From Pseudomonadota bacterium (lineage in GTDB: Bacteria > Pseudomonadota > Gammaproteobacteria > Steroidobacterales > MnTg04): a DNA stretch of 41,565 nt. The position numbers and the translations under genes are program-made. Shown here piece by piece: positions 1 to 7,428 of this stretch. Under the pieces are notes generated by a model. The model searched no databases and was not told where the DNA came from. It saw only the letters and a program-made list of their open reading frames with translations. The stretch is taken from assembly GCA_022572885.1 (NCBI GenBank), contig JACZVC010000026.1, positions 1 through 41,565 of the forward strand. The letters run 5' to 3'. Position 1 is the first letter of the stretch, and the number at the start of each line of letters is the position of its first letter.

Positions 1-855
1 CGCGTCGCGGAAACCTTCGCTGCTCAGTGCGTCGCGGAGGCCTTCACTGCTCAGCGCGTCGCGGAAGCTTTCGCTGCTCAGCGCGTTGCGGAAACCTTCG
101 CTGCTCAGCGCGTTGCGGAAGCCTTCGCTGCTCAGCGCGTTGCGGAAACCTTCGCTGTTCAGCGCGTCGCGGAGACCTTCGCTGTTCAGTGCGTTGCGGA
201 AGCCTTCGCTGCTCAGCGCGTTGCGGAGGCCTTCACTACTCAGCGCGTCGCGGAAGCCTTCGCTGTTCAGTGCGTCGCGGAAGCCGTCGCTGTTCAGTGC
301 GTCGCGGAGACCTTCGCTGTTCATTGCGTCGCGGAAGCCTTCACTGCTCAGTGCGTTGCGGAGGCCTTCATTGCTCAGTGCGTTGCGGAAGCCTTCGCTG
401 TTTAGCGCGTCGCGGAAACCTTCACTGTTCAGCGCGTCGCGGAGACCTTCACTGTTCAGTGCGTCGCGGAAGCCTTCACTGTTCATTGCGTTGCGGAAAC
501 TTTCACTGTTCAGCGCGTTGCGGAAGCCTTCACTGTTTAGCGCGTCGCGGAGGCCTTCACTGTTCAGTGCGTCGCGGAAACTTTCGCTGCTTAGGGCGTT
601 CTGGAATGCCTGGTCGTTCGCCAGCAGTGTGTACGTGTCTGTCTGCATGAATTGCTGAATTGCCTGATCGCCGAGATTAATATCATCAGCAGTTAGCTGA
701 TCCGCTCGATAGCGTTCTGCCGGCGCTATGGTACCGCTGGCCTGCTCGTCACCGAATGGAAACATGTCGCCGACATACGCGATCACCCCGATGACCACGA
801 GCAGGCTAACAATCAGAACCATGGTCCTGTTATTGCTTGATGTGTTAGTTGTCAT
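1..855 (-). CDS. Membrane-anchored 9-residue tandem-repeat protein (partial, C-terminus beyond window)
   Basis: The frame is open from an ATG at 855 to the window edge, 285 codons with no stop. An AGAGGAG Shine-Dalgarno lies about 8 bases upstream of the ATG. Residues about 12-30 (MVLIVSLLVVIGVIAYVG) form one membrane helix after a short polar N-terminus, so the rest should lie outside the inner membrane. A linker rich in Asp and Gln follows (31-80). From about residue 82 the protein is a near-perfect 9-residue repeat with consensus [F/L]R[D/N]AL[N/S]SEG, about 22 units before the edge. The 9-residue spacing of Phe/Leu, Ala-Leu and charged residues would suit amphipathic helices or a coiled rod, which is inference. 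It lies 82 bases behind the anti-sigma gene on the same strand, so it may belong to the ECF sigma operon. I do not recognise the family and assign no function. Confidence 0.85.
   Translation of the reverse strand, partial: MTTNTSSNNRTMVLIVSLLVVIGVIAYVGDMFPFGDEQASGTIAPAERYRADQLTADDINLGDQAIQQFMQTDTYTLLANDQAFQNALSSESFRDALNSEGLRDALNSEGFRNALNSESFRNAMNSEGFRDALNSEGLRDALNSEGFRDALNSEGFRNALSNEGLRNALSSEGFRDAMNSEGLRDALNSDGFRDALNSEGFRDALSSEGLRNALSSEGFRNALNSEGLRDALNSEGFRNALSSEGFRNALSSEGFRNALSSESFRDALSSEGLRDALSSEGFRDA
3..596 (-). repeat. 27-bp tandem repeat array, about 22 units
   Basis: The units are 27 bp and stay in phase with the minus-strand reading frame. They differ mostly by single substitutions at codon third positions (TTC/CTC, GAC/AAC, CTG/CTA/ATG), with no insertion or deletion seen among them. 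The units encode the FRDALNSEG-type repeat. The left end is cut by the window edge, so the total copy number is unknown. Long open frames on the opposite strand are by-products of the periodicity. Confidence 0.95.
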
Positions 856-937
856 GCCTTTGCTCCTCTCGTTCCCCGGTTCGGGGTTTTTACGATTCTA
901 GTTCAAATACAGGCTATCGCCTGAAAAGTTGGCAACC

Positions 938-1696
938 CTACCGGTCCGTCAAAGCGAACTGGTGTGTCTGCCCTCCTGCCAATTGAAACTCAAGTGTTAT
1001 GCTGGCCGCAAAACCCCTGTCTTTTTCGTCAGTATAGGCCAGAAAAACCACGAACGACTGATCGCCGTTCGCTACGATAGCAATGGAATCCGCGGATACC
1101 TGCAAATCTGGCGGGGCGACCGACTGATGCGCAAAACCCTCAAATTGCAAGCCCTGACCCACGAAATCCAGCACCAGGTTTAGCGGTGCCTTGGAATCGA
1201 ATGCGAATTCGAGCATCAACAGATTATTGTTGCGGTGCAACTCAACCGAGCCTTGCACAGTATCGAGGCCAAGCTCGAGCCGATCCCGAGACAGCCCATC
1301 TGGCAGCGCCTGGTTGTTGACCATGGATCCCACCAAACTCCGCGTATCGATGGATCCGATATCCGCAGGCGCCAGCCGGAACAAGCCGATGGTGACCACG
1401 ACGCCGGCGGCAAAAGCCATGGCCATGCGCGCCGCTGCGGGCATGGCCCAAGCCGATGGCGCCGGCCGCTGGCGGCCGGCAAGCTCTATCTGCGCAAGAA
1501 TACTCCGGCGCAGAGTTTCAGGAGGTTGACGCGCGGGAATCTTACGCAGCAGACCCGCAAGATCGCGGAAGTCTTTTCTCGATGCTCGGGCTTCGGCGGA
1601 TGCATCCAGCAAAGTATCGAGCTCGGCTTGTTGATCGACACTTAGCTCGTTGTCAAGCTCGGCCTGGATCAGCTCAATGTATTTCTTGTCGTTCAT
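938..1696 (-). CDS. Anti-sigma factor, membrane-bound, ECF partner
   Basis: This 252-residue protein begins with a short helical domain (1-70, with an ELIQAELDNELS motif) typical of anti-sigma domains that clamp ECF sigma factors. No Cys/His zinc motif is present, so it is not of the zinc-binding type. One membrane helix lies at about 88-107 (AARMAMAFAAGVVVTIGLFRL). The remaining 140 or so residues are predicted periplasmic and rich in beta strand. Its ATG overlaps the stop codon of the sigma gene (ATGA), so the two are co-translated. The likely role is to hold the sigma factor at the inner membrane until a periplasmic signal releases it. The signal and the releasing protease are not visible here. 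Confidence 0.82.
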   Translation of the reverse strand: MNDKKYIELIQAELDNELSVDQQAELDTLLDASAEARASRKDFRDLAGLLRKIPARQPPETLRRSILAQIELAGRQRPAPSAWAMPAAARMAMAFAAGVVVTIGLFRLAPADIGSIDTRSLVGSMVNNQALPDGLSRDRLELGLDTVQGSVELHRNNNLLMLEFAFDSKAPLNLVLDFVGQGLQFEGFAHQSVAPPDLQVSADSIAIVANGDQSFVVFLAYTDEKDRGFAASITLEFQLAGGQTHQFALTDR

Positions 1697-2238
1697 TTGC
1701 CAACCAGACCCTTTGCCGAGAGCTTATCCTTCATTATCTGCCGCGCCGTATATAGCCTGGATTTCACTGTCTTGTCGGGGATCTGCAGAATCTCGCCAAT
1801 CTCGTGGTAACTGCACTCGGTAAAATGCCGTAACACGATGACCGCACGATATTCCTCCTGCAATTCCATCAAGACCTCCTGAACGCAATTACAGAGGCGC
1901 TCGGCTTCGACCATCTCCTCTGGGTCACGCAGGTTTGACGCCTGTCTGTCATCGAAAGGCTCCAGGTGACCACGCCGTTTGAGAAGATTGATTGATTCAT
2001 TGACTGCGATCCGGTAAATCCAACTGAAAAATTTAAACTTCGGGTTGTACCGATCAAGGTTTTCAAAAACCTTGAGGAACGCGATCTGGGTAATATCGGC
2101 TGCGTCATCAGGATTTCCCAGCATCCGGTAAGCAACGTTGTATATCGGCTTCTCGTAGCGCCTGACCAGTGTTTCCAGGGCATTCCGATCGCCCCTTCTG
2201 CAGTCGCTTATCAGCTCCGTATCACGATCCTTACTCAT
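1693..2238 (-). CDS. ECF-family RNA polymerase sigma factor
   Basis: A 181-residue sigma-70-family protein of extracytoplasmic-function size. Region 2 lies at about 12-85 (YEKPIYNVAYRMLGNPDDAA, then FKFFSWIYRIAVNESINLLK). Region 4 with its helix-turn-helix lies at about 125-175 (EYRAVIVLRHFTECSYHEIGE). I chose the ATG at 2238 (MSKDRDTEL); an upstream ATG at 2271 would add an 11-residue tail not expected in this family. It overlaps the anti-sigma gene by 4 bases. It should direct RNA polymerase to a small envelope-response regulon that may include the repeat protein downstream. Autoregulation is usual in such operons, but I could not pick out a convincing ECF promoter. Confidence 0.9.
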   Translation of the reverse strand: MSKDRDTELISDCRRGDRNALETLVRRYEKPIYNVAYRMLGNPDDAADITQIAFLKVFENLDRYNPKFKFFSWIYRIAVNESINLLKRRGHLEPFDDRQASNLRDPEEMVEAERLCNCVQEVLMELQEEYRAVIVLRHFTECSYHEIGEILQIPDKTVKSRLYTARQIMKDKLSAKGLVGK

Positions 2239-2333
2239 AACTACTGCCGGGCAGCCAAAAAGTTGATGCAAGGGGGAAACCAGCCGTTGATCCTTGATCC
2301 TGGCCGTGATTCATTAAACTCCATCAGCAACCA

Positions 2334-2630
2334 TTATCCATCGGCGGTTTCGATCTCGAACAGGCGGTCAAAACCCGAATACTTGAAAATATCGTTGATA
2401 TGACTGCTGACCTTGATCATTTTCAAGCCCGAACCCGTTGCCGTCAGCCTTTTATGAGTCTTTAGCAAAACTCCCAGACCCGCACTCGATATGTATTCCA
2501 GCTTTTCCATGTCGAGCACGCAGGCTCCAGGCACTTCGTCCAGAAAAGCCTGGGCGCGGTCCGCCTCGGCCGCGTCGAGCCGTCCCACGACAACAATCAC
2601 CCCATCTGCGCCAAAGTCGATCTCAAACAT
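2334..2630 (-). CDS. STAS-domain anti-sigma factor antagonist (RsbV/SpoIIAA type)
   Basis: A 98-residue single STAS domain, the normal length for RsbV/SpoIIAA proteins. The signature LEYISSAGLGVLL at residues 44-56 carries the Ser-Ser pair (48-49) at the position where such antagonists are phosphorylated. The known role of the family is to bind and sequester a partner kinase when unphosphorylated, freeing that kinase's target. The stop codon of the upstream kinase gene lies 3 bases before this ATG, so the two are surely co-expressed. The final output of this switch is not shown by the sequence. Confidence 0.88.
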   Translation of the reverse strand: MFEIDFGADGVIVVVGRLDAAEADRAQAFLDEVPGACVLDMEKLEYISSAGLGVLLKTHKRLTATGSGLKMIKVSSHINDIFKYSGFDRLFEIETADG

Positions 2631-2633
2631 CGC

Positions 2634-3035
2634 CTAAGCCACTCCCTGCCTGAAGGTGATTTTACTGGTCCGGTCGCGATACTCGTAGTGAATGGAATCG
2701 ACCATTTTGAGGACCAGGTAAAGCCCCAGTCCACCGGGATTCCTTTCCTTTAGCGGAACTTCCGTATCTAAAGTTGTCGCTTCGGTCGGATCGAAACGAT
2801 CGACGCCATAATCGGTCAGGCTGACTTCGATACCGCCATTGGCCCGCTGCATCTCGATCAGAATATCGGCCTCGGTTTCGGTGTTGTAAGTGACCATGTT
2901 GACAAACAACTCTTCGGTGGCGAGGTCAACTGTGTTGCGCAGCGAACTGTCGAGGCTTTCCTGCGCGAAAAAATCCGCGGTCATGGATACGATGTTGCGG
3001 ATTTCTTCAAAACTTCTTCTGAACTTTTTTTCCAT
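2634..3035 (-). CDS. Serine-protein kinase / anti-sigma regulatory factor (RsbW type)
   Basis: A GHKL-type ATPase domain of 133 residues from the chosen ATG at 3035, which has a GGGAG ribosome site 7 bases upstream. A start at 3071 would add 12 unlikely residues. The N box is visible as EELFVNMVTYN, the G1 region as DYGVDRFDP, and the G2 region as GGLGLYLVLKMVD. By family knowledge it phosphorylates the STAS protein encoded next to it and may bind a sigma factor or another effector. In Gram-negative bacteria such kinases often control non-sigma targets, so the partner is open. Confidence 0.85.
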   Translation of the reverse strand: MEKKFRRSFEEIRNIVSMTADFFAQESLDSSLRNTVDLATEELFVNMVTYNTETEADILIEMQRANGGIEVSLTDYGVDRFDPTEATTLDTEVPLKERNPGGLGLYLVLKMVDSIHYEYRDRTSKITFRQGVA

Positions 3036-3227
3036 CGATCGACTCCCATTACTAAACCCAAACACCAGCATGCCGCCGACTGGAAGGCAGCCGTTTACCG
3101 GTGACTGGTTCTCCCCCGCGCCTACATCTTGTTCTTGTGTCCGGCGATTTTTCGTCCGGGGCTAGTGTAGACCAGCCAAAGCCCCTCGCAAAGGCTTGCC
3201 GGCCTCGATTTCAGGCCATGCGAGCGT

Positions 3228-4502
3228 TCACATGCCCGAAATCGGCAGCCGGCGAAGCAAAACCACGGTGATATCGTCCGCCTGCGGCACTTCCTTGCCG
3301 AATGCAAAGGTGGCATCGAGCAATTGCTGGCTGAGATCGGCCATGGCGATATTATGGTAAGCCCGCATGACCTCGGCAACACGGCCCTCGCCAAATTGCT
3401 GGCCTTGCTGGTTTTCGTACTCGAAAACGCCATCCGAGATCAGGCCTAGAATGTCACCGGGCTGCATGACGAGCAATTTCGCCTCATCGGGGGCATCCAT
3501 CTCCATGGCGCCGACCGGGAAACTGGTGGGCTTGTGCCATTCACAATCGCCGTTCTCGGCGTGGAAATGCAGAATCGGCCCCTGGCCGCCGGAATGGAAT
3601 CTCACGTGATGGGTGTCGGGGTTCAGAAACCCCATGAACGCCGTGATGAAGCGGTCATCCGGCAGATCCTCGGCAAGCTGGTTGTTGACATGCATGAACG
3701 CAGAATCGAGGTCTGCCCCAACACGAAAGGCGACCCGCATCATTGCCTGCATCTGCGTTGCCGACAATGCCGGTCCGAATCCATGGCCGGTAGCATCCCC
3801 CAGCAGCATGAATAACTGGCCATCGAGCAGAACCAAGTCGAACATATCGCCACCGGTTTGCGAGGTCGGCAGGAACGTTCCATGCAGGTCGTAACCAGGC
3901 ACCGACGGCATCCGGGTCGGCAAGGTGCTCATCTGGATCTCACGCGCGATATTGACCTCTTCGTCCAGATGTCTTTTTTCAAATAATTCCTCAGTCAACT
4001 GGGTTCTTTGCAGCGCAACTGCGCATTGTGCTGCCAGCGAGCGCGCAATCAATTCATCGTCTTTATCAAACTCCCCCGAATTCTTGTTTAGCAATTGGAG
4101 AACCCCTACCAGCGCTTCGTCCCTACCCACCAGCGGGACACAGAGCATGGTCCTGGTCCGGTACCCGGTCGCCTTGTCAACCGCCCCCTGGAATCGAGGG
4201 TCGGCGTAGCAATCCTGAACATTGATAATCTGTCGCGACAGCAGGCATTCGCCGACCAGGCCATCGCCCGCGGCAACCCGGTCGGGCGAATCGAGTTCGG
4301 GAACCTTGATAACCAGATCATGCGAATCCGCTTGGTAAAGCCAAAGCGCCCCCATGTCTGCCCCCAGGATCGATCGACTGACGCTGACCACTTCAGCCAG
4401 CATCGCCGTCAGATCGAATGATGCGGCAAGTTGCTCGGTGACTTCCAGAATCCTGGCCATTGCCTCGGGTGGCAGCGCGGGATGATTCCGGGGTTTAGTC
4501 AT
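3228..4502 (-). CDS. GAF-domain PP2C-type protein phosphatase (RsbU/SpoIIE family)
   Basis: This 424-residue protein has an N-terminal GAF domain (about 25-175), a short helical linker with the EEVNIAREIQMSTLP motif (about 180-195), and a SpoIIE/RsbU PP2C phosphatase domain (about 205-420). Metal-binding aspartates sit in GGDMFD, LGDATGHG, ISDGVFEYEN and ADDITVVLL. Its expected job is to sense a small ligand or redox cue through GAF and dephosphorylate the STAS antagonist encoded downstream, tipping the switch. No membrane segment is seen, so it should be cytosolic. The 190 bases between it and the kinase gene hold no gene I can support. Confidence 0.88.
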   Translation of the reverse strand: MTKPRNHPALPPEAMARILEVTEQLAASFDLTAMLAEVVSVSRSILGADMGALWLYQADSHDLVIKVPELDSPDRVAAGDGLVGECLLSRQIINVQDCYADPRFQGAVDKATGYRTRTMLCVPLVGRDEALVGVLQLLNKNSGEFDKDDELIARSLAAQCAVALQRTQLTEELFEKRHLDEEVNIAREIQMSTLPTRMPSVPGYDLHGTFLPTSQTGGDMFDLVLLDGQLFMLLGDATGHGFGPALSATQMQAMMRVAFRVGADLDSAFMHVNNQLAEDLPDDRFITAFMGFLNPDTHHVRFHSGGQGPILHFHAENGDCEWHKPTSFPVGAMEMDAPDEAKLLVMQPGDILGLISDGVFEYENQQGQQFGEGRVAEVMRAYHNIAMADLSQQLLDATFAFGKEVPQADDITVVLLRRLPISGM

Positions 4503-4565
4503 AAAGCCGATATGCGGTATTTCGAGCTTGCGGAAAGAGTCTTCAAAAAAATCGTGGATTCCGGA

Positions 4566-5066
4566 TCAACTCGAGTAAAACTGGCCCTTGTATCTCAGAT
4601 GGTAAGTCCGGCTTTCGCCGTCCGGGGTGACATCGACGTTGAAGAATAAAGTCTCCCCGTCCACCACGACGACCTCACCGATATAATAAATGGCATTGTG
4701 TTCGGTGACCTCCCTTATGGTCATGTTTTTCAACTGCCCGACGAGGTTGACTGCGGTTCCGGTTACTGTGCCTTTGACCGACGAACCGAACGCACCACCA
4801 ATTTTTCTGGTAATCACAACATTGAGCATTGCCCTGTTGTCGCTACGGGTAATCCCCAGGTTACGGGCTACGTCGGCAGGAACCTGGCTGGTGACGATCG
4901 CATTGATATGCACGACGTAGTCACCAAAATCGATCAGGTTGATGTGGTCGGCAAGCGTTACCCGGCTTACATTTTCATTGATTGCCGATTCCTGGCCTCC
5001 TTCGCAGGCCAGCAAAAGCAAAGTCAGCGCAACCGGTATTAGCGCGAAATTTCCGGCTTTTATCAT
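4566..5066 (-). CDS. DUF4426 family lipoprotein
   Basis: A 166-residue protein with a lipoprotein signal (residues 1-21, lipobox LLLAC with Cys21). The mature part matches the pattern of DUF4426 proteins as I know it: FGDYVVHINAIVTSQVP, NLGITRSDNRAMLNVVITRK, then REVTEHNAIYYIGEV and a C-terminal FNVDVTPDG strand. The family is periplasmic or membrane-bound in gammaproteobacteria and has no established function. It lies just downstream of the act operon, 53 bases after actF, and could be co-transcribed with it. Confidence 0.8.
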   Translation of the reverse strand: MIKAGNFALIPVALTLLLLACEGGQESAINENVSRVTLADHINLIDFGDYVVHINAIVTSQVPADVARNLGITRSDNRAMLNVVITRKIGGAFGSSVKGTVTGTAVNLVGQLKNMTIREVTEHNAIYYIGEVVVVDGETLFFNVDVTPDGESRTYHLRYKGQFYSS

Positions 5067-5119
5067 GGTTACATCGTCTCCGTTAGCCCTGGCTGGCCAC
5101 TACAAACGGCGCGAAATCG

Positions 5120-6391
5120 TCACTCGACACTATCATGTTCCGGTTTGGCTGCGTCACGCAACTCCCACATCGAAATCATCGGGAAAACGTTGAACAGGAA
5201 CAGCAGGATCATCAAAAATCCCGCAAAAATCCCGGCAAACGCGAAGTAGTCGGGAATACTGGCAAATGGCGTGTATTCATCGTAAAGCGATGAAATTACC
5301 ATCAAGTAGCGGTTGATCCAGATGCCCAGGGTCATGATCAGCGTAACGATGACCATCGCCCACCAGCTTCTTTTAACCCAGGCAAAAATCATGCTGCCGA
5401 TCGGGATCGCGACTATACAGCTCATCATGACCCAGAAATAGGGCCCGTAAAAACCGTGCATTTGTTTCCACAGCGGCCCGTATTCCTGCGGCAAATTGCC
5501 GAACCAACTGACAAAAAACTGCGCCCAGAAGAAATACAGCCACAGCAGTGAGAAGCCCGTCAGCATGATCCCCAGGCTTTTCACATGCAGCGTCGAAAAA
5601 TAATCATCGACCGCGATCACACGCCGCAGCAAAACGCTGAGCAGAAGCAGTACGGCAGTCCCCCCGAACATATTGCCGACCATGAAATACATGGGATAAA
5701 CCGAGCTGTGGTAGTGCGGCGTCAGCATCATGCCGAAATCCCAGGCAATGAATGTGTTGGCGAGAGCGCAGCTCAGCAAGATCAGCGGTGAATAAAAGTA
5801 AACGAAGCGCTTGAGTTTTGCTTGGTCCCTGGCTGCCTTCATTTTCAGCAGGCGGCGGTACATGGCACGCCGCCAACGCGGACCGCTCGTCGCGCTCTCC
5901 TGTGTTATATCGGGGAGCAGGCCATAAATGAAAGACACGGCAACCAAAACATAAAAAACGATCAGCGCGACCAGGTTCCTGGTCAGCAAAAAGGTTTCAT
6001 TCAGCCATGCGTTACGGTGCTCGCCGGGCGCCAGGTCCAGCCAGTAGAAGAGATCGTGCCGCCCGAAATAATAAATGATCAGCAAACTGCCAATAGCGAT
6101 CGGCATATAGGCGAGCGTCAGGACTTCTCCCAACCGGTAATATGGGCGCGCCCACTTGGCGCCGATCACGCGCATCATCGCGGTAAACGCCGCGCCAAAC
6201 TGGCTGACGCCGAGCAGGAAAACAAAATTTGCAGTCAGAAACGCCCAGGGTACTTCGCCTGAACCGGTCTGCAGCGCATAAGCCAGCATTGCCATGCAAA
6301 CAATAAATACGACGGCAAAAAACAGCAGCCATTTACCATACCCGCCATTCTTCGCCCGCACACCGAGCGCTATTTCCGGAACACCGTTCAT
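5120..6391 (-). CDS. actF: Alternative complex III subunit ActF (NrfD/PsrC-like membrane protein)
   Basis: A 423-residue polytopic protein with about ten predicted membrane helices, of the NrfD/PsrC family. It is the second NrfD-type subunit of the operon, in the position of actF after actE. Its ATG overlaps the actE stop by 4 bases. By family knowledge ActC and ActF are paralogous membrane subunits of a quinol:electron-acceptor oxidoreductase; ActF is the one not thought to bind quinol in the solved complexes. The C-terminus (WELRDAAKPEHDSVE) is short and polar. No cytochrome oxidase genes follow, unlike in many act operons. Confidence 0.88.
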   Translation of the reverse strand: MNGVPEIALGVRAKNGGYGKWLLFFAVVFIVCMAMLAYALQTGSGEVPWAFLTANFVFLLGVSQFGAAFTAMMRVIGAKWARPYYRLGEVLTLAYMPIAIGSLLIIYYFGRHDLFYWLDLAPGEHRNAWLNETFLLTRNLVALIVFYVLVAVSFIYGLLPDITQESATSGPRWRRAMYRRLLKMKAARDQAKLKRFVYFYSPLILLSCALANTFIAWDFGMMLTPHYHSSVYPMYFMVGNMFGGTAVLLLLSVLLRRVIAVDDYFSTLHVKSLGIMLTGFSLLWLYFFWAQFFVSWFGNLPQEYGPLWKQMHGFYGPYFWVMMSCIVAIPIGSMIFAWVKRSWWAMVIVTLIMTLGIWINRYLMVISSLYDEYTPFASIPDYFAFAGIFAGFLMILLFLFNVFPMISMWELRDAAKPEHDSVE

Positions 6392-6918
6392 TTCTGACCC
6401 AATACATGTTTGATATAATTAACCACATGCCAGCGCTCATCCTCGGGGATGGCGTCGCGATAGAATGGCATCGCAATACTGCCGTGGGTGATCGTGAAAA
6501 ATATCTGGCCATCGGGCTGGAATTGCACATAGTCCATGGTCAGGTCCATCGGCGCGACCACGAACTTCAGCCCGACCAGCCCATCCCCCCTGCCCAGGCC
6601 GCCGTGACAGGTCTGGCAATGGACCTCATACAACGATCTGCCCAGGTCCAGCGACTCGGGCGTTGCCCGGACCGGGTTTTCAAGCTCGCCGGCAGCCAGC
6701 CTGGCCAGCACCAGCTCGTTAATGCCGGCCGGGGTCGGAATGGTTTCCTTGTTCTTTGTCGGTACGGAACTGGCATTGGTATGGACCAGGGATTCCTGTG
6801 GCTTGATCGAGGGCTGGTTACGCATGTCTTCATCCCAGGGCAGGGCTGAAGATCGGGGAATGACCCCCATAACGAGGGCCAGACCCACCAGCGAAAGTAT
6901 CGCTGCAGGCCGCTTCAT
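6388..6918 (-). CDS. actE: Alternative complex III subunit ActE (mono-haem cytochrome c)
   Basis: A 176-residue exported cytochrome with a signal peptide (1-25, ending near SSALPW) and a single haem-binding motif CQTCH at 101-105. Met residues in APMDLTM and HGSIAMPF are candidate axial ligands. The C-terminal helix (DERWHVVNYIKHVL) is typical of class I cytochrome c domains. No lipobox Cys is present, so it is predicted soluble or held by the complex, not lipid-anchored. It overlaps actD and actF by 4 bases on each side, indicating tight translational coupling. Confidence 0.88.
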   Translation of the reverse strand: MKRPAAILSLVGLALVMGVIPRSSALPWDEDMRNQPSIKPQESLVHTNASSVPTKNKETIPTPAGINELVLARLAAGELENPVRATPESLDLGRSLYEVHCQTCHGGLGRGDGLVGLKFVVAPMDLTMDYVQFQPDGQIFFTITHGSIAMPFYRDAIPEDERWHVVNYIKHVLGQK

Positions 6919-7427
6919 CGATCCCCCTCCACCCGGTTCACTGCCTCGGCGCCGGAGTCAAGAATGATATTTTCCGCCAGCTCGCTCTTTTCGCCCTCGG
7001 CGCATTCGACGACCAGCGTAAACCGGTCCACATTGGATGATGGAAGATAAATCCTGTCCCGCCAGGCGGGCAAACCGGAGACGACATGAAAACCGAGCAA
7101 GGTAAACAGCACCCCGAACAGGATCGTCATCTCGTAGCTGATGATCAGGTATGGCGGAATAGTAATGATCGGGCGCCCCGAAGTCGGCAGGATGAATGTC
7201 AATGCCGTCAAGACGCTCAACGCAAAGCCCGCGACCGCGCCGAACAAAGTCCCCGCCAGCGTATAGCGCCGGACCGCTGATTTGCCGAAACCAAGAATAC
7301 GATCGGCCTCATGCAGCGGTATCGGCGACATCGCCGTCAATTCGTCGAAACCCGATTCCTTGAGCCTGCGCAGTGCGCTGATGAATTCGTCCTCGAACTC
7401 AAAAATACCCATTACATTAGTGTTCAT
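6915..7427 (-). CDS. actD: Alternative complex III subunit ActD (DUF3341)
   Basis: A 170-residue DUF3341 protein. The N-terminal segment (GIFEFEDEFISALRRLKESGFDE) and ALHEADRILG-like stretch match the cytoplasmic part of ActD. Two membrane helices lie at about 56-80 and 90-118. The C-terminal domain (about 130-170) is cytoplasmic or membrane-peripheral. It starts 1 base after the actC stop codon and overlaps actE by 4 bases. In the known complex it is a small membrane subunit without cofactors. Confidence 0.87.
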   Translation of the reverse strand: MNTNVMGIFEFEDEFISALRRLKESGFDELTAMSPIPLHEADRILGFGKSAVRRYTLAGTLFGAVAGFALSVLTALTFILPTSGRPIITIPPYLIISYEMTILFGVLFTLLGFHVVSGLPAWRDRIYLPSSNVDRFTLVVECAEGEKSELAENIILDSGAEAVNRVEGDR

Positions 7428-7428
7428 T

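Noticed and set aside
3-596. CRISPR-like array
   Set aside because: The units are directly adjacent 27-mers with no unique spacers and stay in a coding frame.
27-658. Long plus-strand open frames rich in Arg-Cys-Ser or Lys-Pro-Ser
   Set aside because: They are by-products of the 27-bp periodicity, lack ribosome sites, and oppose a minus-strand frame with a membrane anchor and ribosome site.
874-891. CCCCG-GTT-CGGGG hairpin with T-run as a terminator
   Set aside because: The T-run lies on the plus strand, where no gene is present; on the minus strand, the direction of transcription, no T-run follows.
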